Source: Bacteroidota bacterium
GTDB taxonomy: Bacteria > Bacteroidota > Bacteroidia > Chitinophagales > Chitinophagaceae
DNA length: 11,821 bases
NCBI GenBank assembly: GCA_023411775.1
Contig: JAEYOL010000321.1
Span: 1 to 11,821, forward strand
Direction: 5' to 3'
Within the stretch, counting starts at the first letter, position 1. Each line of letters starts with the position of its first letter. Below are positions 1-6,754 of the stretch, piece after piece. The position numbers and the translations under genes are program-made. The notes below the pieces were generated by a model, which ran no database searches, had not been told where the DNA came from, and worked only from the letters and a program-made list of their open reading frames with translations.

Positions 1-753
1 ACTATCGGTATCGTGTTGGGTAGCGGTCTTGGTAATTTTATTAATGAGATAAAAGTGGAAAAGGAAGTGCCTTACCAGGAAATTCCGGTGTTCCCGGTCT
101 CTACAGTGGAGGGTCATTCGGGTAAACTTGTTTTTGGAACCATCGCAGGTAAGAACGTAGTGGCGATGGCAGGTCGATTCCATTATTATGAAGGCTACAC
201 ACCTCAGGGAGTGGTGTATCCTATTCGGGTCATGAAAAAGCTGGGCGTTGAAACCCTGCTATTGTCCAATGCTGCGGGTGCGGTAAATCCTGATTTTAAA
301 GTAGGCGATATCATGGCAATCAGGGATCATGTAAGTTTTTTTACGCCTAATCCTTTGATTGGTAAAAATATTGATGAGCTCGGTCCGCGGTTTCCCGATA
401 TGAGCGAACCGTATAAAAGGGAATTGATCAAAAGGGCCAGGGAAATCGCGGCAAAAAATAATTTCGATCTCAAAGAGGGGGTTTACGTAGCGGTGACCGG
501 TCCCACTTTTGAAACACGTGCCGAATACCAGCTGATCAAAGTACTGGGGGGTGACGTGGTTGGCATGAGCACGGTGCAGGAAAATATTGTAGCCAACCAT
601 ATGGGCATGCAGGTGTTTGCAGTGAGCGTGGTAACCGATCTTGGAATTCGTGAAGATGACAATGTGATCACTCATGAGGAGGTATTACAGGCCGCCCGTG
701 AAGCTGAACCTAAACTTGCAGTTTTGTTCAGGGAATTGATCGCTTCACTTTAG
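1..753 (+). CDS. Purine-nucleoside phosphorylase, 5'-truncated by the window edge
   Basis: This cytosolic enzyme would cleave purine (deoxy)nucleosides with phosphate, giving the free base and (deoxy)ribose-1-phosphate for purine salvage. The reading frame is open from base 1, so the true start lies upstream; the GTG at 13 is an internal Val. About 250 residues are visible. Family II PNP motifs appear in order: phosphate-loop GSGLG (visible residues 7-11), GRFHYYEG (58-65) with the catalytic-site His, SNAAGA (89-94), GPTFETRAEY (167-176) with the base-contacting Glu, and GMSTV (188-192). Two details differ from the human-type enzyme: MSTVQE replaces MSTVPE, and SVVTD (208-212) carries Asp where human PNP has the base-selecting Asn. 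I believe the Asp is common in Bacteroidota homologues. It ends with TAG, about 130-160 bp before the porin gene. Confidence 0.93.
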   Translation, partial: TIGIVLGSGLGNFINEIKVEKEVPYQEIPVFPVSTVEGHSGKLVFGTIAGKNVVAMAGRFHYYEGYTPQGVVYPIRVMKKLGVETLLLSNAAGAVNPDFKVGDIMAIRDHVSFFTPNPLIGKNIDELGPRFPDMSEPYKRELIKRAREIAAKNNFDLKEGVYVAVTGPTFETRAEYQLIKVLGGDVVGMSTVQENIVANHMGMQVFAVSVVTDLGIREDDNVITHEEVLQAAREAEPKLAVLFRELIASL

Positions 754-850
754 CATATATAGCAGGCTATCATTTAACATTTTTGATACGATAATAATGG
801 GTACCACCTTTAAAATTTTGCCGCAATCGCTGCAATTTTGCCGATAGCAA

Positions 851-858
851 TAACTTTG
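851..858 (+). promoter_or_regulatory. Possible -7 promoter box (TAACTTTG) ahead of the porin gene
   Basis: TAACTTTG matches the Bacteroidota -7 consensus TAnnTTTG and would start transcription just upstream of the porin reading frame. TTTG sequences at 817-820 and 837-840 are respectively too far and too close to be a well-spaced -33 element, so the call is weak. A second near match, TATCTTTTG at 904-912, overlaps the TTG start and would put the transcript start inside the signal peptide. Confidence 0.3.
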
Positions 859-909
859 CTGCTTAACTGAACAAAATTCTCCATTCTGGTAATCCGACTT
901 ACATATCTT

Positions 910-2913
910 TTGCTTTTCCTGCTCCTGTTTGTTTCCGTGGATGCATTTTCCCAGCGCAACCTGATCCGGGAGGGTGGGAGTCGTATCAGGCAGATGGGCA
1001 GCGGTATGCGTGGTGGTGGCAGTACCGATAGTCTGAAGCGGCGCGATAAACACGAAGACTCGATCACCATAAGGTATCGTTATCTCGATTCCACCCGTAA
1101 TTATATGCTGGATTCCTCGATCGTAGACTTTTCCAATCGCTTCCCGATTCCGGCAACCAATATTTACCTGGGCAACAATGGCAGCGCATCACGCTCTATC
1201 CTTTTTTCACCACAGTTGACGCCAGGCTGGGACCCGGGTTTTCACGCGTTTGATATTTATAAATGGACGATGGACAAAGTAAGGTTTTTCAATACCACGC
1301 GTCCATATTCGGAATTGAATTATATGCTTGCCAGTCGTGCCGAACAGGTGATCGAGCTGATGCATACGCAAAACGTTAAGCCCAATTTTAATTTCCTGCT
1401 CCAGTACCGCCTCATCAATGCGCCTGGATTTTTTAAAAACCAAAAGACAAATCATAATAATTACCTGTTCTCTTCGAGGTTTGAAACCGTGAATAAAAGG
1501 TATAACCTCTACTTCGTAGCCCTGGGTAATAAACTGCAGTCAGGTGAGAATGGGGGAATCCGGGATGACAGCCTGATCCACGATCCCGTGTATAAAGACC
1601 GGTTTAACCTGGCTACCAGGCTTGGTGGTGATGATATTTACCAGACAAACTTTTTCAGCACTGATGTAGGTACGGGAAACAAATACTCTGATGTTCACGT
1701 TTTAGTGCGGCAGCAATACGATTTTGGTAAAAAGGATTCCATCGTTACCGACTCTTCCGTAGTGCCGCTCTTTTATCCACGGCTCCGCCTCGAGCATACA
1801 TTCCGCTTCGCCCGCGAGAAATATGAATTCAGTGATGATGTGGCAGATTCTGGGTATTACAAATCGTTTTACAATGTAAGCCTGCCTTCGCCTCTGGATA
1901 GTTTTCGACTGATCGACAGGTGGAGAAATATGATCAATGATTTTTCCATTTACCAGTATCCGGATGCAAAAAATCTGCACCAGTTCTTCAAAGTAGGTGC
2001 TGCAGTGCAAAATCTCAGCCTGGAAAACGACAGCGTAGGCAAGCGAACGTTTTTCAACGCTTATGGTCATGCGGAGTATCGCAATCGTACACGCAACCAG
2101 AAATGGGATATGCAGGCCAATGGTAAATTATATTTTACAGGGTTAAATGGTGGTGATTATCGTGCCTATGCCAGCCTGCAGCGTTTTGTTGGTAAACGCA
2201 TGGGGTATATACAACTGGCTTTTGAAAATGTAAATCGCACACCTTCGTTTGTATTTGACAAACGCAGTATTTTTTATATCGGGCCTTCCCACGATTTTAA
2301 AAAGGAAAATACCACCCATTTATTTGCTTCCATTTCCCAGCCCTCGCTGCGTTTAAAGCTGGCCGGACATTATTACCTGGTTACGAATTATTCTTATTTC
2401 AAAAATTTTTACGAAGCGCACCAGGAAAGCACGCTATTCAACATGTTGCAGGTGTCATTGCAGAAAACGATTAAACTAGGGAAGCAATGGTTCTGGCATG
2501 CCGATGTGTATCTGCAAAAGAAGATCGGCAACGCCGAAGTGAATACGCCTTTATTATTTACTCGAAACAGGATTGGCTACGAAGGTAAACTGGGCTTCAA
2601 AAACCTGGACATCGCTTTTGGTACTGAGATAAAATATCATACTCCCTATAAAGCGGATGGTTATTCACCGGTGCTGGGCCAGTTTTTTTACCAGGACAGT
2701 GTAAAGATTGAAAATCCATTGCCAGATATCGCCGGCTATGTGCATTTCCGGATCAAATCCTTCAAACTATATTTTAGGGCAGAAAACCTTAACACTGCGG
2801 AGGTGACAAATAGTGCATTTGGGTTTACCAACAATAATCAGCCTGCGCCCGGGGGATATTATTATCCGGGTCTGCAGATCAGGCTGGGTATCTATTGGAG
2901 TTTTGTAAATTGA
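910..2913 (+). CDS. Putative porin, outer-membrane beta-barrel (Bacteroidota putative-porin family)
   Basis: This is a large secreted protein of at least 667 residues with alternating aromatic/polar strands throughout and the aromatic C-terminal end YWSF-V-N typical of outer-membrane barrels. The N-terminus has a hydrophobic stretch (LLFLLLFVSVDAFSQ), a likely signal peptide, followed by a charged region with Gly repeats and then LDSTRNYMLDSS and GNNGSASRSILFSP. These resemble the Bacteroidota putative-porin family (Pfam Porin_10, from memory); the substrate is unknown. The start is uncertain. The annotated TTG at 910 gives a signal peptide with no basic residue. The frame is open back to 871 (TGA at 868-870), and translation from ATT 883 or CTG 886 would add an Arg before the hydrophobic core. 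No ATG or GTG is in frame there. It follows the phosphorylase gene in the same direction. Confidence 0.82.
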   Translation: MLFLLLFVSVDAFSQRNLIREGGSRIRQMGSGMRGGGSTDSLKRRDKHEDSITIRYRYLDSTRNYMLDSSIVDFSNRFPIPATNIYLGNNGSASRSILFSPQLTPGWDPGFHAFDIYKWTMDKVRFFNTTRPYSELNYMLASRAEQVIELMHTQNVKPNFNFLLQYRLINAPGFFKNQKTNHNNYLFSSRFETVNKRYNLYFVALGNKLQSGENGGIRDDSLIHDPVYKDRFNLATRLGGDDIYQTNFFSTDVGTGNKYSDVHVLVRQQYDFGKKDSIVTDSSVVPLFYPRLRLEHTFRFAREKYEFSDDVADSGYYKSFYNVSLPSPLDSFRLIDRWRNMINDFSIYQYPDAKNLHQFFKVGAAVQNLSLENDSVGKRTFFNAYGHAEYRNRTRNQKWDMQANGKLYFTGLNGGDYRAYASLQRFVGKRMGYIQLAFENVNRTPSFVFDKRSIFYIGPSHDFKKENTTHLFASISQPSLRLKLAGHYYLVTNYSYFKNFYEAHQESTLFNMLQVSLQKTIKLGKQWFWHADVYLQKKIGNAEVNTPLLFTRNRIGYEGKLGFKNLDIAFGTEIKYHTPYKADGYSPVLGQFFYQDSVKIENPLPDIAGYVHFRIKSFKLYFRAENLNTAEVTNSAFGFTNNNQPAPGGYYYPGLQIRLGIYWSFVN

Positions 2914-3081
2914 TTTAACGTTTTGGATGGGGCCGGGGAGGCGGAGAGACGGGAAGTTTTGAAAGTAAGCGTGTATATAGTGCTGATTATCAGTGGTGTT
3001 GATTTAGAGATCAAGTTCGGGGCGCGGAAACCGATATTAAAATGAGCAAGCGGGAAGATTTCTGATTATGCATTAGGCGAT

Positions 3082-3089
3082 TATCTTTG
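3082..3089 (+). promoter_or_regulatory. -7 promoter box (TATCTTTG) for the metal-handling locus
   Basis: TATCTTTG is an exact match to the Bacteroidota sigma-A -7 consensus TAnnTTTG. It ends 8 bases before ATG 3098, so the transcript would be almost leaderless. No perfect TTTG lies about 19-21 bases upstream; the sequence there is TTTCTG. A weak -33 element is compatible with activator-dependent transcription, for example by the AraC-type regulator of this locus, but that is inference. Confidence 0.5.
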
Positions 3090-3097
3090 CATTGGAT

Positions 3098-3490
3098 ATG
3101 AAGAAGCTAATAGTGGCCATAGTATTCATGAGCTACCTGGCTGTCAGCAGCGGGGTGATCATCAATCTGCACTATTGCATGAACAGGCTGGCTTCAACGG
3201 AGATTTTTGGAGCTGAGGCAAAACAATGCGGTAAATGCGGCATGGATATCCATCAATCTGACGGATGCTGCCGCGATGAAGTCCAGTTCTTAAAAATGGA
3301 CGATGACCAGAAGACAAGTCCCGGCGTACATTTTGAACTGCCGGCGATCAGTGATATGGTTGTAAAGCCTTCTGAATTTATAATCGCTTCTTTTTATACA
3401 CTGGCGCAACAAAGACATTTTCTAAATCATTCTCCCCCTTTATTATCAGCGCAGGATAGTTACCTCGTGCATAACGTTTTCAGAATTTGA
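3098..3490 (+). CDS. HYC_CC_PP-type small periplasmic Cys/His protein, copy 1
   Basis: This 130-residue protein opens with a signal peptide or membrane anchor (MKKLIVAIVFMSYLAVSSGV). The mature part carries the motif set I associate with the Bacteroidota HYC_CC_PP family: HYC at 25-27, CGKC at 44-47, GCC followed by RDE at 56-61, and SPP at 112-114. It ends in FRI. The spaced Cys and His residues suggest metal binding in the periplasm, but no biochemical role is established that I know of. ATG 3098 is chosen over the in-frame TTG at 3092 because it gives the standard MKK signal-peptide start and lies just after the -7 box. It opens the metal locus. A paralogue at 7489 shares the His, Cys and Pro-Pro positions and the same C-terminal tripeptide. 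Confidence 0.8.
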   Translation: MKKLIVAIVFMSYLAVSSGVIINLHYCMNRLASTEIFGAEAKQCGKCGMDIHQSDGCCRDEVQFLKMDDDQKTSPGVHFELPAISDMVVKPSEFIIASFYTLAQQRHFLNHSPPLLSAQDSYLVHNVFRI

Positions 3491-3499
3491 GACAGTTTC

Positions 3500-3524
3500 C
3501 CATCGAAGCAGGATGATTCGATGG
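3500..3524 (+). other. Inverted repeat (8-bp perfect arms) in the spacer
   Basis: CCATCGAA (3500-3507) and TTCGATGG (3517-3524) are perfect reverse complements around a 9-base spacer, starting 10 bases after the upstream stop codon. No T-run follows, so it is not a standard intrinsic terminator. It could be an RNA stem protecting the upstream message, or a regulator site for the gene at 3601. Confidence 0.45.
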
Positions 3525-3569
3525 TGACCCGTTATATCCATAGAATATTGTTTCAAATTTTTACCACTT

Positions 3570-3586
3570 CCGAAGAATGACTTCGG
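3570..3586 (+). other. Short hairpin just ahead of the HMA gene
   Basis: CCGAAG (3570-3575) and CTTCGG (3581-3586) form a 6-bp stem with a 5-base loop, ending 14 bases before ATG 3601. AT-rich sequence follows, but there is no clear U-tract. The alternative start ATG 3577 lies in the loop, which is another reason to prefer 3601. Confidence 0.3.
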
Positions 3587-3600
3587 GCAAATTAATTTTC

Positions 3601-4122
3601 ATGAAAACGTTTAAAATATTTTCTGTTCTGTTATTTTCTTTAGCCATTGCCGGTAGCTCATACGCCCAGAAAGCAAAAACTGAAACCATCCCGGTATCTG
3701 GCAATTGCGGCATGTGCAAATCAAAGATCGAGAAAGCCGCTAAAACTGCCGGGGCCAGTGAAGCCAGCTGGAGTGCAGACACAAAATCACTTACTGTTAA
3801 ATACAATAGTTCTTCTACCAATGCTGCTAAGATCCAGCAGGCTGTTGCAGCCGTGGGATATGATACCCGCGATGTAAGAGCGACCGATGACGCTTACGAC
3901 AAATTGCATAGCTGCTGCAAATACGAGCGAACAGCTGCTTCTGCTGAAAAGGCACATGCTTGTTGTGGCGATAAATGCGAAATGAAGGATGGCAAATGCA
4001 CCGACATGTCTGCCTGCAAGGATAAAGGCTGCTGCGATGCCAATGGCGTTTGCAAAGCCGGTGCAGAATGTAAGCATGCTAAAGGAGGAGATGGCAAGGC
4101 CAGCTGCTGCCAGTCACATTAA
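3601..4122 (+). CDS. Secreted HMA-domain metal-binding protein with Cys-rich tail
   Basis: This 173-residue protein has a signal peptide (1-22, ending SSYAQ), one HMA domain (about 27-93) with metal-site CGMC at 36-39, a CC pair at 105-106, and a hydrophilic tail from 120 holding eleven more Cys: two at 121-122, then 126, 133, 139, 144-145, 151, 157 and 169-170. Its likely role is periplasmic soft-metal (copper) binding, with the tail acting like a small metallothionein; this is inferred from composition. ATG 3601 is preferred over ATG 3577, which would add eight residues and disturb the signal peptide. The HMA site reads GNC rather than the usual GMTC. The HMA region plus the following CC-Y segment closely resembles the N-terminus of the TonB receptor at 7952. 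It is followed after 18 A-rich bases by another HMA gene, so the two are probably cotranscribed. Confidence 0.88.
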   Translation: MKTFKIFSVLLFSLAIAGSSYAQKAKTETIPVSGNCGMCKSKIEKAAKTAGASEASWSADTKSLTVKYNSSSTNAAKIQQAVAAVGYDTRDVRATDDAYDKLHSCCKYERTAASAEKAHACCGDKCEMKDGKCTDMSACKDKGCCDANGVCKAGAECKHAKGGDGKASCCQSH

Positions 4123-4140
4123 TTTAAAAAAAGTAGAAGA

Positions 4141-4686
4141 ATGAAAACATTAGTGTTAGCGATAGCGATCGTTTTCGCGGGGTTGCCAGGTTATGCGCAA
4201 TTCACGAAAGCCGATCTGCAGGCGACAGGTCTCACCTGTGCGATGTGTAGTAATGCGATCTATAAGGCAATACAGGCGGTGCCTTTTGTGGCCAGCGTAA
4301 ACCCGGATATAAAAAACTCGGCATTTCATATTGAATTTAAGCATGACCAGGTTGTTGATATCGACGCGTTAAAGGCAGCGGTGGAAGACGCTGGTTTTTC
4401 AGTAGGAGCCCTGAAAATAACCGGGAAATTTGACGGAGTAAAAATCGGGGAAGACAGTCATGTTGAGATTGGGAAAGATGTCTTTCATTTTCTCAATAAC
4501 CCTGCCCGGGACCTGAATGGCGAAAAGGAGTTGACCGTAGTCGACAAAGACTTTGTCACTGCAAAGCAGTTTAAGAAAATCAGTTCTTCCAGCCGTGCAA
4601 CTTGCCTGAAAACCGGCCGCGCAGCGGAATGTTGTGTGAAAGCTGGTGTTCCGGCTCAGGCAAGGGTTTACCATGTGACAATCTGA
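4141..4686 (+). CDS. Secreted HMA-domain protein with a C-terminal extension
   Basis: This 181-residue protein has a signal peptide (1-20, LPGYAQ), an HMA domain (about 23-92) with the classical motif GLTCAMC (Cys 33 and 36), and a C-terminal region of about 85 residues. That region includes a beta-rich stretch (TGKFDGVKIGEDSHVEIG) and three more Cys at 155, 164 and 165. It probably carries a soft metal in the periplasm; the extension matches no family I can name and may dock a partner. The A-rich leader before ATG 4141 fits Bacteroidota translation starts. It lies 18 bp after the Cys-rich HMA gene and is followed by a strong hairpin, so the two HMA genes may form the end of one transcript segment. 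Its HMA is the common TCxxC type, unlike its upstream neighbour's. Confidence 0.85.
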   Translation: MKTLVLAIAIVFAGLPGYAQFTKADLQATGLTCAMCSNAIYKAIQAVPFVASVNPDIKNSAFHIEFKHDQVVDIDALKAAVEDAGFSVGALKITGKFDGVKIGEDSHVEIGKDVFHFLNNPARDLNGEKELTVVDKDFVTAKQFKKISSSSRATCLKTGRAAECCVKAGVPAQARVYHVTI

Positions 4687-4696
4687 TAAAGAGCAT

Positions 4697-4741
4697 AACG
4701 GGGTGTTGAATCTTGCAGGGTTGTTAGTTCAATACCCCGTT
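4697..4741 (+). terminator. Long hairpin, probable terminator or attenuator
   Basis: AACGGGGTGTTGAA (4697-4710) pairs with TTCAATACCCCGTT (4728-4741) over 14 positions, with one G-U wobble and a 17-base loop. It begins 10 bases after a stop codon and continues into TTTC, a weak U-tail. Its position and length suggest termination or 3'-end stabilisation of the two HMA genes, with partial read-through into the thioredoxin gene at 4761. Confidence 0.6.
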
Positions 4742-4760
4742 TCAAACAAAAAAAATATTA

Positions 4761-5255
4761 ATGAAATCAGGAAAGTTATTGGCCCTGGTAGTATTGGTTT
4801 TCTCGTTTGGAAAACTCAATGGCCAGGAAATTGCGAATATTACAGATCCCAGGCTGGAAATAAAACTCCCTACTTTAAAGGGCGATACGATTTCCCTTGC
4901 ATCTTTGAAAGGGAAAGTTGTGTTACTGGATTTTTGGGCGAGCTGGTGTGGCCCCTGTCGTGTTGCCAACAAGCAATTCGTAAAGCTTTATGCAAAATAC
5001 AAACCTCAGGGTTTTGAAATATTCAGCGTATCGGTTGATGACGACAAGCGTGCCTGGGAGAAAGCCATTGCAAAGGATAAGATAACATGGTTGCAGGTCA
5101 TTGATCCGCGCAACTGGGGCGCCCAATCGGCGGTCAACTGGGGGATTTCTGTTTTGCCTACCACTTTCCTGATCAACAAAAAAGGCGATGTGGTGATGAT
5201 CGATCCAAAGGAGAAGCAATTGGATAATGCGATCAGCCAGTTATTGCAGGAATGA
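4761..5255 (+). CDS. TlpA-like periplasmic thioredoxin-fold oxidoreductase
   Basis: This 164-residue protein has a signal peptide (1-21, ending KLNGQ) and a thioredoxin fold of the TlpA/ResA class. The active site WCGPC is at 62-66, preceded by LDFWAS, and the cis-Pro loop VLPTTFLINKKG lies at about 131-142. Such proteins reduce or exchange disulfides in the periplasm. Here the likely clients are Cys-rich HMA and HYC_CC_PP-type neighbours, which must be reduced to bind metal; that is inferred from context. The HMA-MauE/DoxX-like protein at 6755 is a plausible membrane partner, as MauD and MauE act together in methylamine dehydrogenase maturation. ATG 4761 sits after an A-rich leader directly behind the hairpin. 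The outer-membrane barrel gene follows after 12 bp, indicating an operon. Confidence 0.9.
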   Translation: MKSGKLLALVVLVFSFGKLNGQEIANITDPRLEIKLPTLKGDTISLASLKGKVVLLDFWASWCGPCRVANKQFVKLYAKYKPQGFEIFSVSVDDDKRAWEKAIAKDKITWLQVIDPRNWGAQSAVNWGISVLPTTFLINKKGDVVMIDPKEKQLDNAISQLLQE

Positions 5256-5267
5256 TCCCGGTGTAAT

Positions 5268-6101
5268 ATGAAATCATTATCTATTATCTTTTTCCTGGTT
5301 TGCTCTCTTGGAGTGAGCAGCCAGGAACTATATGTGTATTCGGAGCCAGCCTCGAATATGCCTGCGCATTCGATCAGTACTAAACTCAGCGCAAATTTTA
5401 TCAGTAAGCAGGGTAGTAATGACCGTTTCATGCAACGATATACCCCCGAACTGATGTTTGGGATCAACAAGAACTGGATGGTCCATGTGGGTGCGAGTTT
5501 AGCCGACATGCATACAAGCAACTTTAGATGGGAATCGGTTTATGTTTATGGGAAATACCGGTTTTTATCAATAGACGAATTGCATTCGCATTTCCGGATG
5601 GCTGTTTTTGCCGACGCGGCATACAGTCGAAGCCCATTCCATTTTGATGAATTGAGCCTGATGGGTGATAAGAGTGGCGTTCAACTTGGCGTGATAGCTA
5701 CGCAACTTTGGGGGAAGTTCGCTTTATCAGGCGCCGTTAGTCATACCCAGGGATTACACAAAGACAGGAACAAGGAATCTGTAGTGTATACACCTTCACG
5801 AATATACCAGGTGATGAATTATTCCCTATCGGGTGGCTACCTGGTGTTGCCTTTACAATACACCGGTTACCAGCAAACCAACCTGAATGTTTATGCCGAA
5901 CTGCTGGCGCAGCAATCACTGGATCGCAGTGCATACCTGGTGGACCTGGCCCCGGCCGTACAGCTTATTTTCAATAGTAATGCAAAGCTCAATCTTGGCT
6001 ACCGGTTTCAATTGGATGGCAACATGCGGCGGATGGCGCGCAACAGCTGGCTGATCGCGTATGAAAGAACATTTCTAAATGCGTTGAAAAGGAAAAAGTA
6101 A
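5268..6101 (+). CDS. Outer-membrane beta-barrel protein of unknown function in a metal locus
   Basis: This 277-residue protein starts with a signal peptide (MKSLSIIFFLVCSLGVSSQ), followed by ELYVYSEPASNMPAHS and a series of alternating amphipathic strands with YVYGKYRF, GVIATQLWGKF and YQVMNYSLSGGYL. Strand pattern and length suggest a transmembrane or outer-membrane barrel of about 10-12 strands. No catalytic motif is visible, and I do not recognise a characterised homologue. It ends in a basic ALKRKK rather than an aromatic residue. The gene begins 12 bp after the thioredoxin gene and its TAA overlaps the ATG of the HMA-AraC gene by one base (TAATG), so barrel and regulator are likely translationally coupled. 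A role in metal passage is inferred from neighbours only. Confidence 0.75.
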   Translation: MKSLSIIFFLVCSLGVSSQELYVYSEPASNMPAHSISTKLSANFISKQGSNDRFMQRYTPELMFGINKNWMVHVGASLADMHTSNFRWESVYVYGKYRFLSIDELHSHFRMAVFADAAYSRSPFHFDELSLMGDKSGVQLGVIATQLWGKFALSGAVSHTQGLHKDRNKESVVYTPSRIYQVMNYSLSGGYLVLPLQYTGYQQTNLNVYAELLAQQSLDRSAYLVDLAPAVQLIFNSNAKLNLGYRFQLDGNMRRMARNSWLIAYERTFLNALKRKK

Positions 6102-6664
6102 TGGAATTACATGTCAAGAATATGGTCTGCGAACGCTGTATCAAATCGGTGAAAAACATTTTTGAGCAGAACGGCATTGTGCCGGAATCGGTTCAGTTGG
6201 GAGAAGTGAAATTGAAAGATGAGCTTGATACTGATACTGAGAATAAAATACGGGCGCAACTGAATGCTGAGGGTTTCGATCTGCTGGATGATCAGAAAGC
6301 GAAATTCCTGGAGCGCATCAAGTCTGTAATTATAGAGCTGGTTCATTATGGTGAGCTGGATGAAATGAATAAGACCCTTTCTGCTTACCTGGCCGACAAA
6401 CTTGGTAAGGACTATCACTATATCAGTAATCTTTTCTCTTCGATGGAAAATTCGACTATCGAACAGTATTTTATTCTTCAGAAAATAGAAAAAGTGAAGG
6501 AATGGCTGGTGTATGGCGAATATAGCCTGGGCGATATTGCTTTTAATCTCGGATATAGTAGCGTAGCACATTTATCGGCCCAGTTTAAAAAAATAACCGG
6601 TTTTACTCCCAGCCAGTTTAAACAGTTAAAAGACCATCATCGCAAACCGCTCGATAAGATCTAG
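6101..6664 (+). CDS. HMA-like/AraC-family fusion transcriptional regulator, candidate metal sensor
   Basis: This 187-residue cytosolic protein has no signal peptide. Residues 1-61 form an HMA-like fold with NMVCERC (Cys 10 and 13) and ending EGFDLLDD, where ordinary HMA domains have the G-Y/F-D end. Residues about 90-176 form an AraC/XylS DNA-binding domain with two helix-turn-helices: the first about LADKLGKDYHYISNLFSS, the second about YSLGDIAFNLGYSSVAHLSA. The signature FKKITGFTPSQFK follows at 162-174. The architecture implies that metal binding at the CxxC controls DNA binding, presumably of this locus, but target sites are not proven. The linker is too short for a cupin or other standard AraC ligand domain, so the HMA-like part is the only visible sensor. 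Its ATG overlaps the upstream TAA (TAATG). Confidence 0.88.
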   Translation: MELHVKNMVCERCIKSVKNIFEQNGIVPESVQLGEVKLKDELDTDTENKIRAQLNAEGFDLLDDQKAKFLERIKSVIIELVHYGELDEMNKTLSAYLADKLGKDYHYISNLFSSMENSTIEQYFILQKIEKVKEWLVYGEYSLGDIAFNLGYSSVAHLSAQFKKITGFTPSQFKQLKDHHRKPLDKI

Positions 6665-6741
6665 CGGTGTTATTGAAATTATATAAGTAAACCTCATGAT
6701 TGTGTAACAGTTGAGGCTGTGTTTTGAAGGAGATTTGCATC

Positions 6742-6746
6742 GGAGG
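6742..6746 (+). promoter_or_regulatory. Strong Shine-Dalgarno site (GGAGG)
   Basis: GGAGG lies 8 bases before ATG 6755. It is unusual here because the other genes have A-rich leaders without a clear Shine-Dalgarno. It supports the 6755 start. The 90-bp spacer upstream also contains GAGATTTG (6730-6737), a partial -7-like sequence, so a separate promoter for this gene is possible but weakly supported. Confidence 0.55.
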
Positions 6747-6754
6747 TTTAAATT

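Noticed and set aside
259..675. Minus-strand open frames inside the phosphorylase gene, and similar ones under the porin, thioredoxin and receptor genes
   Set aside because: They lie opposite well-supported genes, show no recognisable domains and have no promoter or start signals of their own.
759..770. ATAGC/GCTAT inverted repeat after the phosphorylase gene
   Set aside because: A 5-bp stem with a 2-base loop and no adjacent U-tract is too weak to call a terminator.
814..843. Direct repeat AATTTTGCCG (814-823 and 834-843), period 20
   Set aside because: Only two short copies, with no third unit; may be chance in AT-rich spacer DNA.
745..1070. Two minus-strand frames (745-1053 and 810-1070) crossing the spacer before the porin gene
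   Set aside because: They overlap the porin signal-peptide region, and their translations are of low complexity with no domain.
2983..3069. CTGATTAT occurring twice (2983-2990, 3062-3069), the first inside the palindrome CTGATTATCAG
   Set aside because: It is a possible operator pair, but the second copy lacks the palindrome and no copy was seen in other spacers.
4703..5017. Plus-strand frame of 104 codons overlapping the hairpin and the thioredoxin gene
   Set aside because: It runs out of frame through the WCGPC gene and across the hairpin; it is a shadow frame.
6692..6716. CCTCA/TGAGG inverted repeat upstream of the HMA-MauE-like gene
   Set aside because: Five-bp arms 15 bases apart are expected by chance; no second copy was found at the other spacers.
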